Part shown: piece by piece, positions 49,888 to 61,801 of the stretch
How positions within the stretch are numbered: the first letter of the stretch is position 1
How the letters are laid out: each line of letters opens with the position of its first letter
DNA from: Neckera pumila
Taxonomy: Eukaryota > Streptophyta > Bryopsida > Hypnales > Neckeraceae
Direction: 5' to 3'
NCBI GenBank assembly: GCA_963969595.1
Contig: OZ018415.1
Location: forward strand, 13,764,001 to 13,828,000
DNA length: 64,000 nt
Program-made: the position numbers and the translations under genes
Notes under the pieces: generated by a model
What the model was told of the DNA's origin: nothing
Databases searched by the model: none
The model's input: the letters and a program-made list of their open reading frames with translations, nothing else

Positions 49888-50345
49888 CTATTCATCCAAG
49901 GCCAAATCAAATATCTCAATAGACCACCCCAAATCAGACCTCCAATAAAAATCTTGAGTCAATTGAAAATAGGAACCACTAGAAAATCATGGATGAAGTT
50001 TGAGGTACCGATTAGCGATCAAACTTCATCCATGCATAAATTTGCTAGGAGTGTTAGATTTTAGTGAATTTTAGGTTTTTAGAAAGGACATGAAGCCTTA
50101 TACAATGTATATTCTAAAATCCTTGCAGCCTTATAAGTTAGGTCACTCCAATTGTTATTCGCAGTAGATTAGAACTTTTGGGAGTCTTTTGCAAAGTGGT
50201 TAGAGTATTTAGACATTAGAAAAGATCCATTGCTTAGAAGACACAATGGACCTGTGCTTAGGCACCCACTTAGGATAGAATTTCACATGAAAACCTAGAA
50301 CCTGGTTGTATACGTCTATTCACCAAGGGTGGGTAAATAAATGCC

Positions 50346-50799
50346 TACACTTTTCTTTGTCGCATTTTGTCTAGTGCAATAGTTGCATTTGATTGAGAGA
50401 TCATTTATTGGAATTCTTGCTTTGGATCTCAAGCCTATAGTCTTGAGATCAAAATATATCTTGAAAAGTGAAGAATATGATTGTGAATCATGTCCACAGA
50501 CAGAGCATCTATCGACAATTTTGCAATTTTGTTGGATTGTAGTTCTTGGCGGGGTTGGTGAGCCAGGAAATTCTTTCCGTTTTTTCTTGCTTTGGATATC
50601 TACAAGACATGCAGGAAAGGCTCACCTGAAGGTACTCTGTCATATTAATCTTGTACTTGAGGCTGCAACTTAGATAAGGTTCTTCTAATAAAATTCTTTG
50701 TGCTTATGATCTGGCTTTCCATCTGGTTGTTTTGGTGATTGTTTGAAGAGTGAACACTTGGATGAATGGAGTTGGAAATAGAAATGGGTGGATGTTTGT
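50346..50799. other. Spacer between the inverted arms
   Basis: About 450 bp of unique sequence in the loop of the fold-back structure. A plus frame (50383-50673) contains YILKSEEYDCESCPQTEH and a hydrophobic stretch FCWIVVLGGVG. I do not recognise it. It could be the interior of a TIR element or host DNA between two oppositely oriented insertions. Confidence 0.4.
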
Positions 50800-52065
50800 G
50801 GGTGTTTATTTACCCACCCTTGATAAATAGATGTACATAACCAGGTTCTAGATATTCATGCAAAATTCTATTCTAAATGGATGCTTAAGCGCAGGTCTAT
50901 TGTGCCTTCTAAGCAGTGGATCTTTTCTACCATCTAAACATCCAAAACACTTTGCAAAAGACTCCACGAGTTCTAATTTTTTGTTAATAACAACCAAGGT
51001 GACCTAATTCATTAGGCCGCAAGGATCTTGGAATATACGTAGCTATAGTCTAAATTTGATAATCATAGATTGTAGAAGGCTTCATGCCATTTCTAAAAAC
51101 CTAAAAGTTCACTAAAGTCTAACACTCCTAGCAAAAGTTATGCAAGGATAAAGTTTGACTACAAATTGGTACCTCAAACTTCATCCATGATTTTCTAGCA
51201 ATTACTATTTTTAAATTGACTCGAGATTTTTACGGGAGGTCTGATTTAAGGTAGTCTATTTAGATAATTGATTTGGCCTTAATTTGGAAAGAATGGCCCC
51301 AACTTCATCCAATCCTTGGTAAAAACTTCATCACTTTGTTGGTATTAGGTTATTTAAGTATTTTCTAAGTTTAGATTGATTCTAGGATCTCCTAAGTTAT
51401 TCCTATTTACTTTCACCCCCAAGTTTTGATTTGATAAAGTTTTATCCTAATTTACCTGGTTAATCCTAAATTATCCTAGCGACAAGCTTTTTACTGATTA
51501 TGGTTGGTTTTACATTGATACTCTGATGAGGTTACTTTTACCTTCCGAAATTATTAATTTTCTTCTAAATTGACTTTTACTATCAAAAGTTATTGATGGA
51601 TGAAGTTTGGTCAATAATCGGCATTTTAAACTTCATCTGCTAATTACCACTAATTTACCTTCCCAAATTGACTTCTAATTTTGTTGTTAGACTCTAACTT
51701 ACTTTTACTTCCTAGAGTTTTGATTTTTTTATCTCTTTGGATGATTGTAGGTGTGGTTCATCCAATCTTTACGCAAAACTTCATCCGCCTATAACTTCTT
51801 CGTTTTAACTTTGATTTCTACGTATTTTACCTAGACTTCTACTTTAAGATTCTAAATTCAAATTTGGCCTGATTTTTTGTTTTATCTACTCAAGTTCTTG
51901 GCCCTAATTTAATCGTGCTAATTTAAATGAGTTAATAAAAAAAGAATGGGTTTTAGTGACCCACCTCAAATTCTAGATCATAGTTAAGGTTGTCAAAGTT
52001 CCCTCCTTCCGCCATTTTTCTCCTCTTGGTATTTGCTCAATTGCTTAAGTTTTTGTTTCTTGCAA
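50800..52065 (-). repeat. Right arm of the long fold-back repeat
   Basis: Uninterrupted inverted partner of the arm at 45484-50345. It runs from AAGGGTGGGTAAATAAA (inner edge, complement near 50805-50822) to GAGAAAAATGGCGGAAGG (outer edge, complement near 52010-52027). It provides the empty site for the 3.6-kb element near 51285-51300. No ORF of note; it contains GGATGAAGTTT-type motifs in both orientations. Confidence 0.8.
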
Positions 52066-54390
52066 GGGGAATGGGGTGATTCATAATACAGTTTCTGGGT
52101 GTCCTTCCTAATTCCCCCCTTTTTTCCTTCTTTTTTCCTTCTTTTTTCCTTCCTCTTCTTTTTTCCCTTCTATTCCTTTTTTATTTTTTAATCTACTACT
52201 CCTTCTGACGCGCATAAGCCGCTAGTGGCTCCCCCCGCAAGGCAAGGTTTAATAGGCATTTATGCCCAATACATACCTAATCCTCCTTCTATGGACAAAA
52301 AGAATCCTTGAGATTTCCAAACTAATCCTATCTTGCTTTCCAATTCTATATCTCCATCTCTCTTCCTTCTTCTTCACAATACAAGGCGGACTTAATTGAG
52401 GGCTCTTGGACTTGTGGGATGCGAGAGAGTGTGTGATGGTGTTGTGTAGTGATCTTGCTTCTAATTTGTACTATATCTTCCTCCTAATCTCCTTCTTCCT
52501 TCTACTTAATCTATTCTACTTCTAACTTCTACTTAATATATTCTATTCTATTTCTACTTCTACTCAATCTATTCTATTCTAACCTACCTTTTTTTTTGGT
52601 TTTCTTTTGTCCCCCTTCCCTAAAGTTTTGGAAATAGGGCCTAATATAAAATGAGATTTGGCTTTGGATGGAGGCCACGGCCTAGCTGGCCACAACTTGG
52701 AGCTAGCTAGCCAGGCGTTAGCAAGCCTTGGGCTTGCCGGTCTTGGCCAATCCTAGGGTGGGCCGATCTGACCTTGGGCCTTGAATTGGCTGGTCCAGCC
52801 TTCGGCTTTGTTTCTTTCCCTTTTTTCTTCCACCAAAGCAAGTTTATTCACAACAAAAAAAAAGAACACTAGACCAGGGAAAGATTACTTCCCCCTATTT
52901 TTCCTGATTATTTTTGCTACCCTCCACTGGGGGGGGCTAATTTTGGAATCTAAACCTTAGAATGTTTCCAACACCTTTTGGAAACTAAACCTTGGAATTG
53001 AATAACATGGAGGTTCAAGGCTTTATCGTGACTTTAGTTTTAACACCAAATCTAGGATTGTAAGATACCAGGGGGTTCAACGCTCCGCCACCGTTTTGTC
53101 TAATTCAAAGATTCTAACAAGTCCACGACCCCTAGAGTCAAAGCTTTGCCATCTAGAGGGGGTCCACACCACAAGGGTAATTTTACATAAAGGTTAGTTC
53201 CAACTAAGGGTACCCAAATACAAGAAGGCTCCCCAAGGTTAGTACAATCTCTGACATATGAGAATTAGTACAAAACACAAGTTAGTACAAGACTATACTT
53301 GAAGCACTAAAGGCCCTCCAAAGCGGCATCACCAAGGTATGTTGGAGGGTGACTTTAGGATTTGTACAAGACACAACAAAAAGACCTCCAACTCACAAGT
53401 TAGTGTGAGAATACACAAGAACCGGTTAACTCACAAATTAATAATCGGAACACTTAAAAGGAATCAATAACCCACGTGGACAAGATAGAAGGACCCCCAA
53501 GGACCTTTAATGCTTGAGATTAAGCAACAACGGAGCCCAAAGTGCTTTAAAAACATTGCAGAAGTTTCTTGGCTTAAATGCCAACAAGTCGTGTGGGCAT
53601 TTGAGAATCACGTACAAAAATAATATAATGAAGAAAGTTGGATCCATTAAAAATAATTCCTTTTTATTAATAGTATTTATTTCTAAAATAGTGGAATAAC
53701 TATGTATGTGCAACAATGTAAACTCCCTTTAAACTATTTAGTACTTAATATTTAGATTGGAAGATATTAGCATTTGAAACTTCAAAGGTAGACAAAAACA
53801 TAATCTTGTGTTTGACGTGTGGGCCCTAGAGAATCACGTACAAAATCATATATACTAATTATCAATATCAAGACCAAAGTTGGCAAAAGTTGGCCCTCCA
53901 AGAAAGCGTTGATTGACACTGTTCTTGGTGCTGAAAATTGTAACATTCATCTTCAATCACAAAGCTCTAAAGAAATTTAAGATTTGTATAGATTTATATT
54001 TTAGACCTTGGGCCTTGAAAAGATCCAAAGTTCCATGGAATTCCTCCAAATTAACGCAATTGGCGGCCAATTAACATAAAAATTTCAACGCAAAACGAAA
54101 CAACAACAATTCATTTTGTCATGAAAAGACCACGTCAAACACAATCTCATTCATCTCCGCAACCAGGTCATCTGTCTCCTCCACGAGGTCATCCACTGGC
54201 AGCCTACGCAATGGAACAGAAATCATCCAATTAGATGAACAAAGATTCAGAAAAATTCATCCGGTGTCTTCAAAATTCCGTAACTCTCGCGATCTTCCCA
54301 ACCACCTCCCGCCGTCCGATCGCCAATGTGCATTAGATTGTGATGAGATTTCTGAGAGCAACGGGAGCTTATAGGATTTGGCATTAGGGC
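52066..54390. other. Unassigned stretch with pyrimidine-rich and GC-richer blocks
   Basis: It holds a TTCCTTCTTTTTT-rich tract at about 52110-52200, a GC-richer block at 52660-52810 (repeated GGCC and TTGGCC strings), and otherwise short random frames. It could include old retroelement debris, but I see no RT, integrase or LTR. Confidence 0.4.
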
Positions 54391-54417
54391 GTGAGGTTGG
54401 GAGTGGGAGAGAGAGGG

Positions 54418-54544
54418 ATGATCGCAGAAGGGGGCGCAATTGTGGCGCCCGCTTCCTGGTTGTCGTCGTTGTTGAGCCTAGCCTTGGAATGGAAATTCTC
54501 GCAAGTGGCCGAGGAGCGTGCTGTGGGAGATGAAGTTCAAGAAG
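54418..54544 (+). pseudogene. PP2A B55 regulatory subunit, isolated first-exon fragment
   Basis: The ATG at 54418 opens a frame that reads LALEWKFSQVAEERAVGDEV followed by QE, and ends in phase 1 at donor GAAG|GTGCGG. The LEW+FSQVFGER..GEEVQE motif is the start of the B55 (WD40) regulatory subunit of protein phosphatase 2A. The intron position just after the VQE codons fits that gene as I remember it. Phe-Gly of the motif is replaced by Ala-Glu. The next exon (the DIISAIEFD segment) is not found downstream, so this is a lone decayed exon or a captured fragment. Confidence 0.7.
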
Positions 54545-55638
54545 GTGCGGTTTACATTTTTTTCCTTCTCGTTGATCAAAGCTCTTGATCATCCTTATAG
54601 TGTTATAGAATACATGTTTAAAAGGGCAGGTTCATAGTAGAGCTTGTTGAGGTTACGGGTTGGGGTGATGGTAAGATTCAAGGCATGTGTTTTGTATTTA
54701 ATGAAGGGAAAGGTTCGGTGATTTTTGTTAGGTACTTGGAGCTTGGTGGTTCCTCTTGCTGTAGCTTTGCAATGCTACAAATCTTTGTATTAAAGCATCC
54801 GTCTTGTCTCGTCTCTCCTCGTAACATCAATCACCACACCCTCCCTCTCTCTGCATTGATGGAGTGCCCCCACACACATTTCTTCTTGCGCCATCCAAGT
54901 CTCTCCATCTGCAGCCATGGCCAATGGAGCATCTCTTGTGCTTCATCCAAATACTAACATTCCCAAGCAACTTGCGCACTCGACTCTTGGAGACAATTTC
55001 GACATGATTTGCTGATCATGAGGGAGCTTGGGCTTGAGCTTGAGCTCATTGGGGGGTGGGTGGGTTTTGCATTTGGTGGTGGAATTTTGGGGTACTCGCT
55101 CTTGGTTCTTGGGCTATGGCGATTGTGAATGGGGGAGGGAGCTTGGGTTTGGTTTCGTTCTTCGGAGCTTAATTCTTATTTTGATTTGAAGTTTTGTGGT
55201 AGTGAAGTAATGCAATTGATTAATGTTGGAGATTTTGTTTTCGGTCTCGAGTTTGGGAGAATGAGGGCGTTCGTGTTGTGTTTACTGTGAGGTTTTTGTT
55301 GAGTTAATTGGTTGGGGTAATTGTTTTAGATCTCGGTGAGGTGGTGTGTGAGAACGCGTGGAAATGAATTTCAGATTTTTTTGTTTTGGGGACTCGCATT
55401 TTGATTTTGTTTTGGAGTTGTAGTCCCCTTTTGCCGTAATTGTTCAATGTTTGTCTTGCTTTGCATTTAAGATAGATATTGTGGATTGGAAATGTAGAGG
55501 TTAATACGAACTTATGGAAACCCCGTTTCCATTTTATTCTATATTTTGTTGCAATAGTGTGTTGTAGTCCCTGTAGCTTCCCCTCAGGCTTTACCTATTC
55601 AAGATAGCAACTGATGGGTTTTATTCTGTTGATGGCAG
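54545..55638. other. Spacer between PP2A and lipoyl synthase fragments
   Basis: It holds GT-rich, intron-like text with no supported exon. The two flanking gene fragments lie on the same strand. Confidence 0.4.
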
Positions 55639-56050
55639 ACACCAAATGGAAGATTTTGGCGATTTAGAGGATGAGTTGTTGAGTGTCAAATTCCCCCCGG
55701 AGGATTTCAAAGTGATCGAGGGCGATCTGAAGCTGAAAGAGAGTTTCAAGACGCTGAAGCTCAACGCGGTTTGTGAGGAAGCGCAGTGCCCCAACATCGG
55801 AGAGGTGAGCATCATCTCTTGGAATGGAATGCAAGAATTCGCTCTTGGAAGGCAGTGAATGTTAGTTCCGCAAAGGAATATGTGTGTTTTTCTGATGGGA
55901 TTTGGGGTTTAGTGGTTGAAAAGTGGTGGAGGAGCAGGAGGTGAAGGAGACGGCATTGCGACTGCCACGATCATGTTGCTGGACGACACCTGCACTCGCG
56001 GATGTCGCTTCTGTGCGTTCGCCACCAGTCGTAACCCTGCGCCTGCGGAC
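55639..56050 (+). pseudogene. Lipoyl synthase (radical SAM) gene fragment, two exons
   Basis: Exon-like part 1 (55639-55804) follows an acceptor GATGGCAG and reads KESFKTLKLNAVCEEAQCPN, then IGE, stopping at donor GAG|GTGAGC. Part 2 (from about 55922) reads [13 protein letters not shown], then [20 protein letters not shown]. These are the two Fe-S cluster regions of lipoyl synthase, which inserts sulfur into octanoyl groups on lipoyl domains in plastids or mitochondria; the CxxxCxxC radical-SAM motif is intact. The Cys-Trp expected at the splice junction is lost, and part 2 ends in an early stop (TGA near 56061) before the rest of the barrel. Non-functional. Confidence 0.8.
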
Positions 56051-57242
56051 TACATTTCATGAGGATCATGAACATTGTAGGTATGGGCTGGATTTGGAGG
56101 CATTGTAGATCTAGTCTGTCTTCAGTGTAGTTTCATGACACAGATACCTTTTAAGGTGTCATTGGTATTTGAACGTGTTGTGAAACTCTTTTCAAGCAGA
56201 TAGTATGCTTGGCTTTCGGAGATTGAATGTCTCAGACTAGTTTGACATGGTTTCAGGTTAATATTAGATGGATTACTGACGAACAGCTAAAACAAGCTCG
56301 CCCGTCGCCCAAGTTTCGAAAGATTTTACTCTGCGGTGTTGATAATCCAAGTGCATTTATCGAGTCTAAATCTTGCTTCTTTGTAGTGAGTTTGTACTTG
56401 TATACACAGTGTTTATATGTGTAGACTTCAAAGGTAGCAAATTAGCCAATCGCATGATGTGATGTCCGCAGAGATGTCAATCTCTGTTTGACAAGCAGGT
56501 TCACATGTGATTGGTCAGTATGGTCACCTACATTGACTGGTTTGCACTTCTTAATCCTGAAACCTCATTCATATGGGTTTGGGCATGAATTGCGTTCCTA
56601 CATTATTCCTCAGAATATTGCACTTGTTTCTTGCAATTGCGCACTTGTCTTTCTTAACCGCAATCTATTGTTGAGAACACGCCTGAAAAGCATGACAGCA
56701 ATGTCAACGGAGATAAAACTCTATTTTTATGACATGTGATCAGTCAATATCATAACCTGAAATGTGATCAGTTAGTATTCTGAACTAGATTGTAATTGGG
56801 TTTAGTATGAACAATATTGTGCCTACATTGTGCTATTACCAATTGCTTCTATGTCCTGACAATATGTTTTTTGTGAATTGCTTTCAAGTACTTGAGGCTT
56901 TAAACCTTTACTTAGTTACTTGAAGTTGCACATGTTACTTATTCTTGTGCACTGATTGCTCAACGTTCATTGTATCAAAGATGGATCTACATCTTACATA
57001 TGTTGGGTTAGTGCAGGTCTTGTGTATAACCTGACTGAGTATCTGTCATCACATGGTATCAACATTGAGTCTTGAAACATACAACCAGGAGGTTCGCATC
57101 CTATCTTTAGGATTCTCGTATTATTGATATTCTTGTTTTCAAACCAGGTTTCTCCTGCATCTGTGTACACCTACTAACGAACTTGTGTAATCTTTCTGTT
57201 CTGAATGTTTGCAATCCAGGCAACTACTCCTGGTGGTAAACT

Positions 57243-57418
57243 TTTCATGATGGAAGGAGCAATGCCAGTGGATTATCGATTGCAGCGTTCATTGACAATC
57301 TGGACACCTTGCAAGCAACACTAGGTGCTGAAATCAAGATATCTGACTTGCCCATTCCTGTGCATGATAAAGTTGCGACCCCCTTTGAAGAATCGAGTTG
57401 AGCCATATTCGCTGCCGT
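57243..57418 (+). other. Exon-like block, unknown protein
   Basis: The plus frame reads FHDGRSNASGLSIAAFIDNL, then DTLQATLGAEIKISDLPIPV, and ends at TGA (57416-57418). The composition looks strongly protein-like, and an acceptor-type CAATCCAG lies at about 57219. An in-frame TAA (57237-57239) interrupts the join. I do not recognise the family. It is on the same strand as the lipoyl synthase and PP2A fragments. Confidence 0.35.
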
Positions 57419-59695
57419 TTGGAGCAATATGATCTTCGTAGAATGTGAGCCAGTATGCTAAATGATGTTTTGTTTTGCTTGAAGCTTAGTATCGAGTTGA
57501 TGGTTGTTGCTGCAGAGAACTACTGAGTGTGTTTTTCTCTCAGAACATCGAGGGTTTAGCAATTTGGGAGGGGTTTTGCAGAATAGAAATAGATCGTATA
57601 GAGTGGAAGGGGAGTGGAAGGGAAGAGATGGATTCATACATGACACTTTCAACCAGAGCTGCAAAACAGCTCAATTGCTTCAAAACTGTTCTGTACATTA
57701 TTGAAACATTTAGAACTAAGTTCCAAGTTTCGGAGCTGCAAAAGCAGGGTTTCAGAACTTTTTTAGGATTTTGCCTAGTTCCTGGCGTTCCGTGTCGGGC
57801 GTTCCCCGTTGGAAACACCGACGTTCCCAATGTTGGAAGCGTCTACGTTTCCAACGAGGCCCATAAAAATTCCCAAATAAATTGGACCCACGAAACCAAA
57901 GAAGAATTGGAGGTGGTTTGAGAGGGAAATGGGGTGCCCTTTTATACCTTTTCAAGGCATTTACCTTCCTTCATTTAACCTAGGTAATCCTATCACTTCA
58001 GATTTTCATCCTTATCTTTTAGGATTTTCACCTATTTTGAGGTTTTACGTTGGTCCAACTTTCTAACTTTTGATAATCAACTCCAAATCACAAACAAATT
58101 GTGTCATTGGTTTCAAAAGGCCATTTTGAGTTCAAGAGTTCCTATATTGCATATTCCGGCATCAAAAATCCATCTTAAGCTAGCACCAACTAGGGCCAGT
58201 AAAAAATTTTAAATCTACTTTCCGGAGGTTACTTTTTTTGACTAAGGGAGCTAGCTAGGGTTGTGTGGAGGCTTTAGGAAATAAAAAAAGATTCTTTGTT
58301 GACTTCGTTCCGACTTTGTGCGCTCCCAAGATGTCGGTCAACCCCATATAAATTCCACCAAATTGATATTTTGGAGAAATGTCGGTGATTCAAGCACCTA
58401 TCGCTATCAAAAGGCCATAAAACTTGTCAAGGTGTGTTATTAGCATAAAAGGGACTAATCTAATTTTTAGTGAGATTTTACCGCAACCTGAGGAATTCCC
58501 ACAAATTTCCTATCGTTAGTTTAGGCGATTGACCATCAAAAAGGATATTTCTGCAAGTCAAAAAATTCCGAAACTTTTTGGAGAACCTCTCATGGAGTTT
58601 TTCAAGAGATATGCAAGTTCATACTTTTACTTTGCACGATTTGATAAGAAGGACAAAATCAACCTCCTACAATTTACCAGTAGACAGGAAATCTTCCACA
58701 CACGAGGGAATTTGGTGAATGGATTTTGCTTTTAACTACCTGACATATTTTTTATCCAAGATCACAATTAGTGAGCTATAGATTCTTTTGCTAGCCCATC
58801 TTGAGAGAATAACTCTTGTAGGCTAACAATTGAAGTTTCTATTATTTCGTCAATGATATAGGGAAATTGAAACTTCTCTTTGGGAATCATTCTATGGACC
58901 TTTCTAGACTTCTCTCGGATCGATTTAGCCAGACAGAGCCACATGTACGGTAATTTAGGCTATTTTGAGTAAGAACCCTCAAACCTTCCAATTCCCACTA
59001 TTTTGGGGAATCTACCGTGGGATTTAGAAAAATTCTAGGGATAAGTGTCTATTATTGACCAAATGCCACATTGACATGTAACAAACCTAATTTGATTTTA
59101 CACTCCTTTTTGGATTTTTTGTAGATAATTATAACTTAAACTACAAAGTTTTGAAAAAAAGAAAGTAAGAGTCCCAAGTGACAAATTGGGAGCTCACAGT
59201 GTTTCTGTATGCATGCATGATAGTCACTATCGTTTGGCTGGATCAAGATTGGGTGCGTGAATATTGACGCCTATCACTGTATTTTTCTGCACAGCGAGGC
59301 TTGACAGCGGACCAGATTGGAGGTGCAAAATGGTGAGGGCGTGGGCGTGGAACGGAACCAATATTTATTTTGGTATTGTTCATGAGATTTTTATTTTTTT
59401 TTTTTTTTTTAATGTGGTGGCATTACCTATGCACTGTCTCTTAGAGTTGTAGTCAGACGGTGAATGAAAAGAGTTGCTCATGCTGCAAGCATTGCTGCAC
59501 ACTTTTTTTGGGACCATTGTTGGAATTTGGCATATGGACCTGGTAGTCTTATCTGGCGGTGAATTGCATCTGTTGTGTATGGGGAGAACAAGATGTGACC
59601 TGGCTTTCCAATTTGTCATTTGTCGACCATATTCTTCATTTGCGGTTTCCTTCATCGCACTGGAGGCTGTGAGAAATAATTGATGTGAGCCTCTT
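57419..59695. other. Unassigned stretch
   Basis: A plus frame of 130 codons (57529-57921) overlaps a longer-than-average minus frame and is followed by a TTTTATACC box at about 57940, but no protein family is recognisable. GTTGGAAAC/CGTTCCCAATG strings near 57800 look like degraded repeat text. The remainder is AT-rich. Confidence 0.4.
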
Positions 59696-59854
59696 CACAG
59701 GGAGAACGGGGAGGCGTTACCCTCCCCGGTGTTTATTTGCACAGTGAAGCTTCACCCCCCCTTGACTTTCTATAAAATAGAAAGTCAAGGGGGGGTGAAG
59801 CTTCACTGTGCAAATAAACACCGGGGAGGGTAACGCCTCCCCGTTCTCCCTGTG
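59696..59854. mobile_element. Snap-back MITE, 78-bp perfect arms, 3-bp loop
   Basis: CACAGGGAGAACGGGGAGGC runs through 78 bp to a AAA loop (59774-59776). The second arm is its exact reverse complement and ends CTCCCTGTG. A 3-bp duplication CTT flanks it (59693-59695 and 59855-59857). The CAC...GTG ends and 3-bp duplication fit the CACTA group. No mismatch is visible in either arm, so it is very young or maintained by conversion. Confidence 0.9.
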
Positions 59855-60395
59855 CTTGGAGTCATGTGTTCTGATTTGTAAGTCACTGCACTTTGAAATC
59901 TCTCCGATACAAGAGTAGTTACATTCCTTTGATGCGCACATGTTAACAATCAATGAGGTTCAGCTGAAATCGTGCGCAGGCGTTTGCTTATAGATTGGAT
60001 TTTCATGGGAAACTCCGACTTGGTGTTCCCTAGCGTCTGTGATTTCTTTTTTAACCATCATCATGCTAAAAGATGAGACACGTGGTCTTGTGAGTACAAA
60101 GAAGAATTCCTCCAAAAGAATACAGTCTGAAAAAATAGCTAAGCTGTTGTATACCTACCTCTGCACATATGGGCACAGAGATGCTTTATAAACTTCCAAA
60201 AGGGAACCAAATTTTGCAACAAAATGCAATGCAGAAAACTAAAGCGCTTACGGCGTTTCCATCGGTACGGTCAGATCTGTCAAATGCATTAATCTGTGAA
60301 ATTAGGTAAGGCAACCTAATTGACAAAGCAACCTAATTTCACTACTTTGTGTAGTTAATGCCTAGTAACTAGTTAATGGGCAAGTAACCACTTAA

Positions 60396-61305
60396 CCCCT
60401 AAAGGATCATTGTCGGTTCGGTGGACATTTGGGATTTCAGGCAGATACATACGGGCTGAAATTTTGTCGTGATTTTTTGAAACTTTTTATTAAAATAAAA
60501 ACACTGATAAGCTTTGTAGGAATATAATTTTTTTCACAATCGGTGCGTGGGAAAAAAAGTTATGACCAAATAAATTCAAAACAAAGGAAGGCGAGCAGCA
60601 AAAAAAATGGACAAAAATTTGAAATTTCTTTTTTGATTTTTTTTTTCTCATAGATTATATTTTTGTCTATTTGGAAAGCTTTGATTCATTTCATTTGGAT
60701 TTGTTATGAGAAAGTTATGCACATTCTTGTTTTTTGGGCAGTTAGAGCATCTTTTTGAAAAAAATAAATTCTAGGATGCATTTATGAATGCATTTTTTCA
60801 AATTTTTCAATTTTTTTTTTTTACATGGTTTATATTACTTGCCAAAAAAATCTCGCCATTGGGATTAGTGCATTTTAATTCCATCTAAAATATATGAATA
60901 TTTTAGATTTTCCTTCTATCTTGTACCTACTTCTATTGAACAATTTTTTAAAGAATGATAATTAATTTTTTTTCTATATTTATTTTTTTTCCTAGACTCT
61001 CAATTCAATTCTCCACTACAAAGATTTAAAGCTCAAAACTCTGTAGTGCAAAAATTTTAAGTTAAAAATGTTCAAAGTAAAAAAATCTAGTCCTACTGTG
61101 TGATGAAAAACTTGTTTTTTTCACTTTAAACGCAGATATCTTGCAATCTGTGTGGTCAAAAATTCTGAAATTTTTTCCACACATTCTCAAACTAGTTAGG
61201 TGTAAGATCCTATAGTTAGATGTAAAATAAAAACATTTTTCAAATTTTTTTACTTTTTGCTACATAAATGTTTTTGGCAGAAAAAAGGCCTCAATCCTTT
61301 AGGAG
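60396..61305 (-). mobile_element. TTAA-flanked MITE, copy 7 (910 bp)
   Basis: TTAA (60392-60395), CCCCTAAAGGATC ... ATCCTTTAGGAG, TTAA (61306-61309). Its interior matches the copies at 22760 and 23540 in reverse order (ATGGACA..., GCAGATATCTTGCAATC). It is inserted into a run of AACTAGTTAATG-type short repeats. Non-coding. Confidence 0.85.
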
Positions 61306-61309
61306 TTAA

Positions 61310-61801
61310 TGCCAAGGAACTAGTTAAGGTCAAGTAATTAGTTAATGCCAAATAACTAGGATTTGGTTGTATTTGCCAACTTGACTTGGCATTATTTGCA
61401 AAGTCAAGTTTTATGAGTATTTTGAAGAAAGAAAGCTTATTATAGTGATTTTGCTTTGCTATATGGTGTTCTGCATACATATTAATGCTTGAGTTCTTCT
61501 TGTAGATTTACACATTTTGATTCTTCCAGAGTGTAAGACTATTTATATTTACACAAGAAAAATTTATAATTTTCTTTCAATAATATTTGAAAATTGACCA
61601 ACAAAAATATTTGATTGTAAGCAACAAGTGTATGACCCTATTTTGTATAAAATTAAATAGAAAAGATTAGTATTTATAAACTATAAAATAATACAAAATA
61701 TAAAAGATATATAATTAATGATAAAACAAAATTACTTATATAAAACTATAAATTGTTTTAAGTGAAAGAAAATTAATAAATAAAACACGATCATTTTTAA
61801 A
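61310..61801. other. AT-rich stretch with CTAGTTAATGCCAA-type repeats
   Basis: Short degenerate repeats of AACTAGTTAA/GTAATTAGTTAATGCC continue from the left side of the TTAA element. No gene. Confidence 0.45.

Larger units (their letters stand above)
45484..50345 (+). repeat. Left arm of a long fold-back repeat (split by a 3.6-kb insertion)
   Basis: 45484-46262 plus 49888-50345 together align, in inverted orientation, with about 52065-50800. Shared landmarks are AAAATGGC.GAAGGAGG near the outer edge, ATTAGGGCC, several GGATGAAGTTT motifs, GAGTGTTAGA, and AACCTGGTT...AAGGGTGGGTAAATAAA at the inner edge. Overall similarity looks moderate (roughly four bases in five by eye). The arm is non-coding. 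Confidence 0.8.

Noticed and set aside
57529..57921. 130-codon plus-strand ORF and overlapping 96-codon minus ORF
   Set aside because: No recognisable motif, no splice or start support, and overlapping frames of equal quality.
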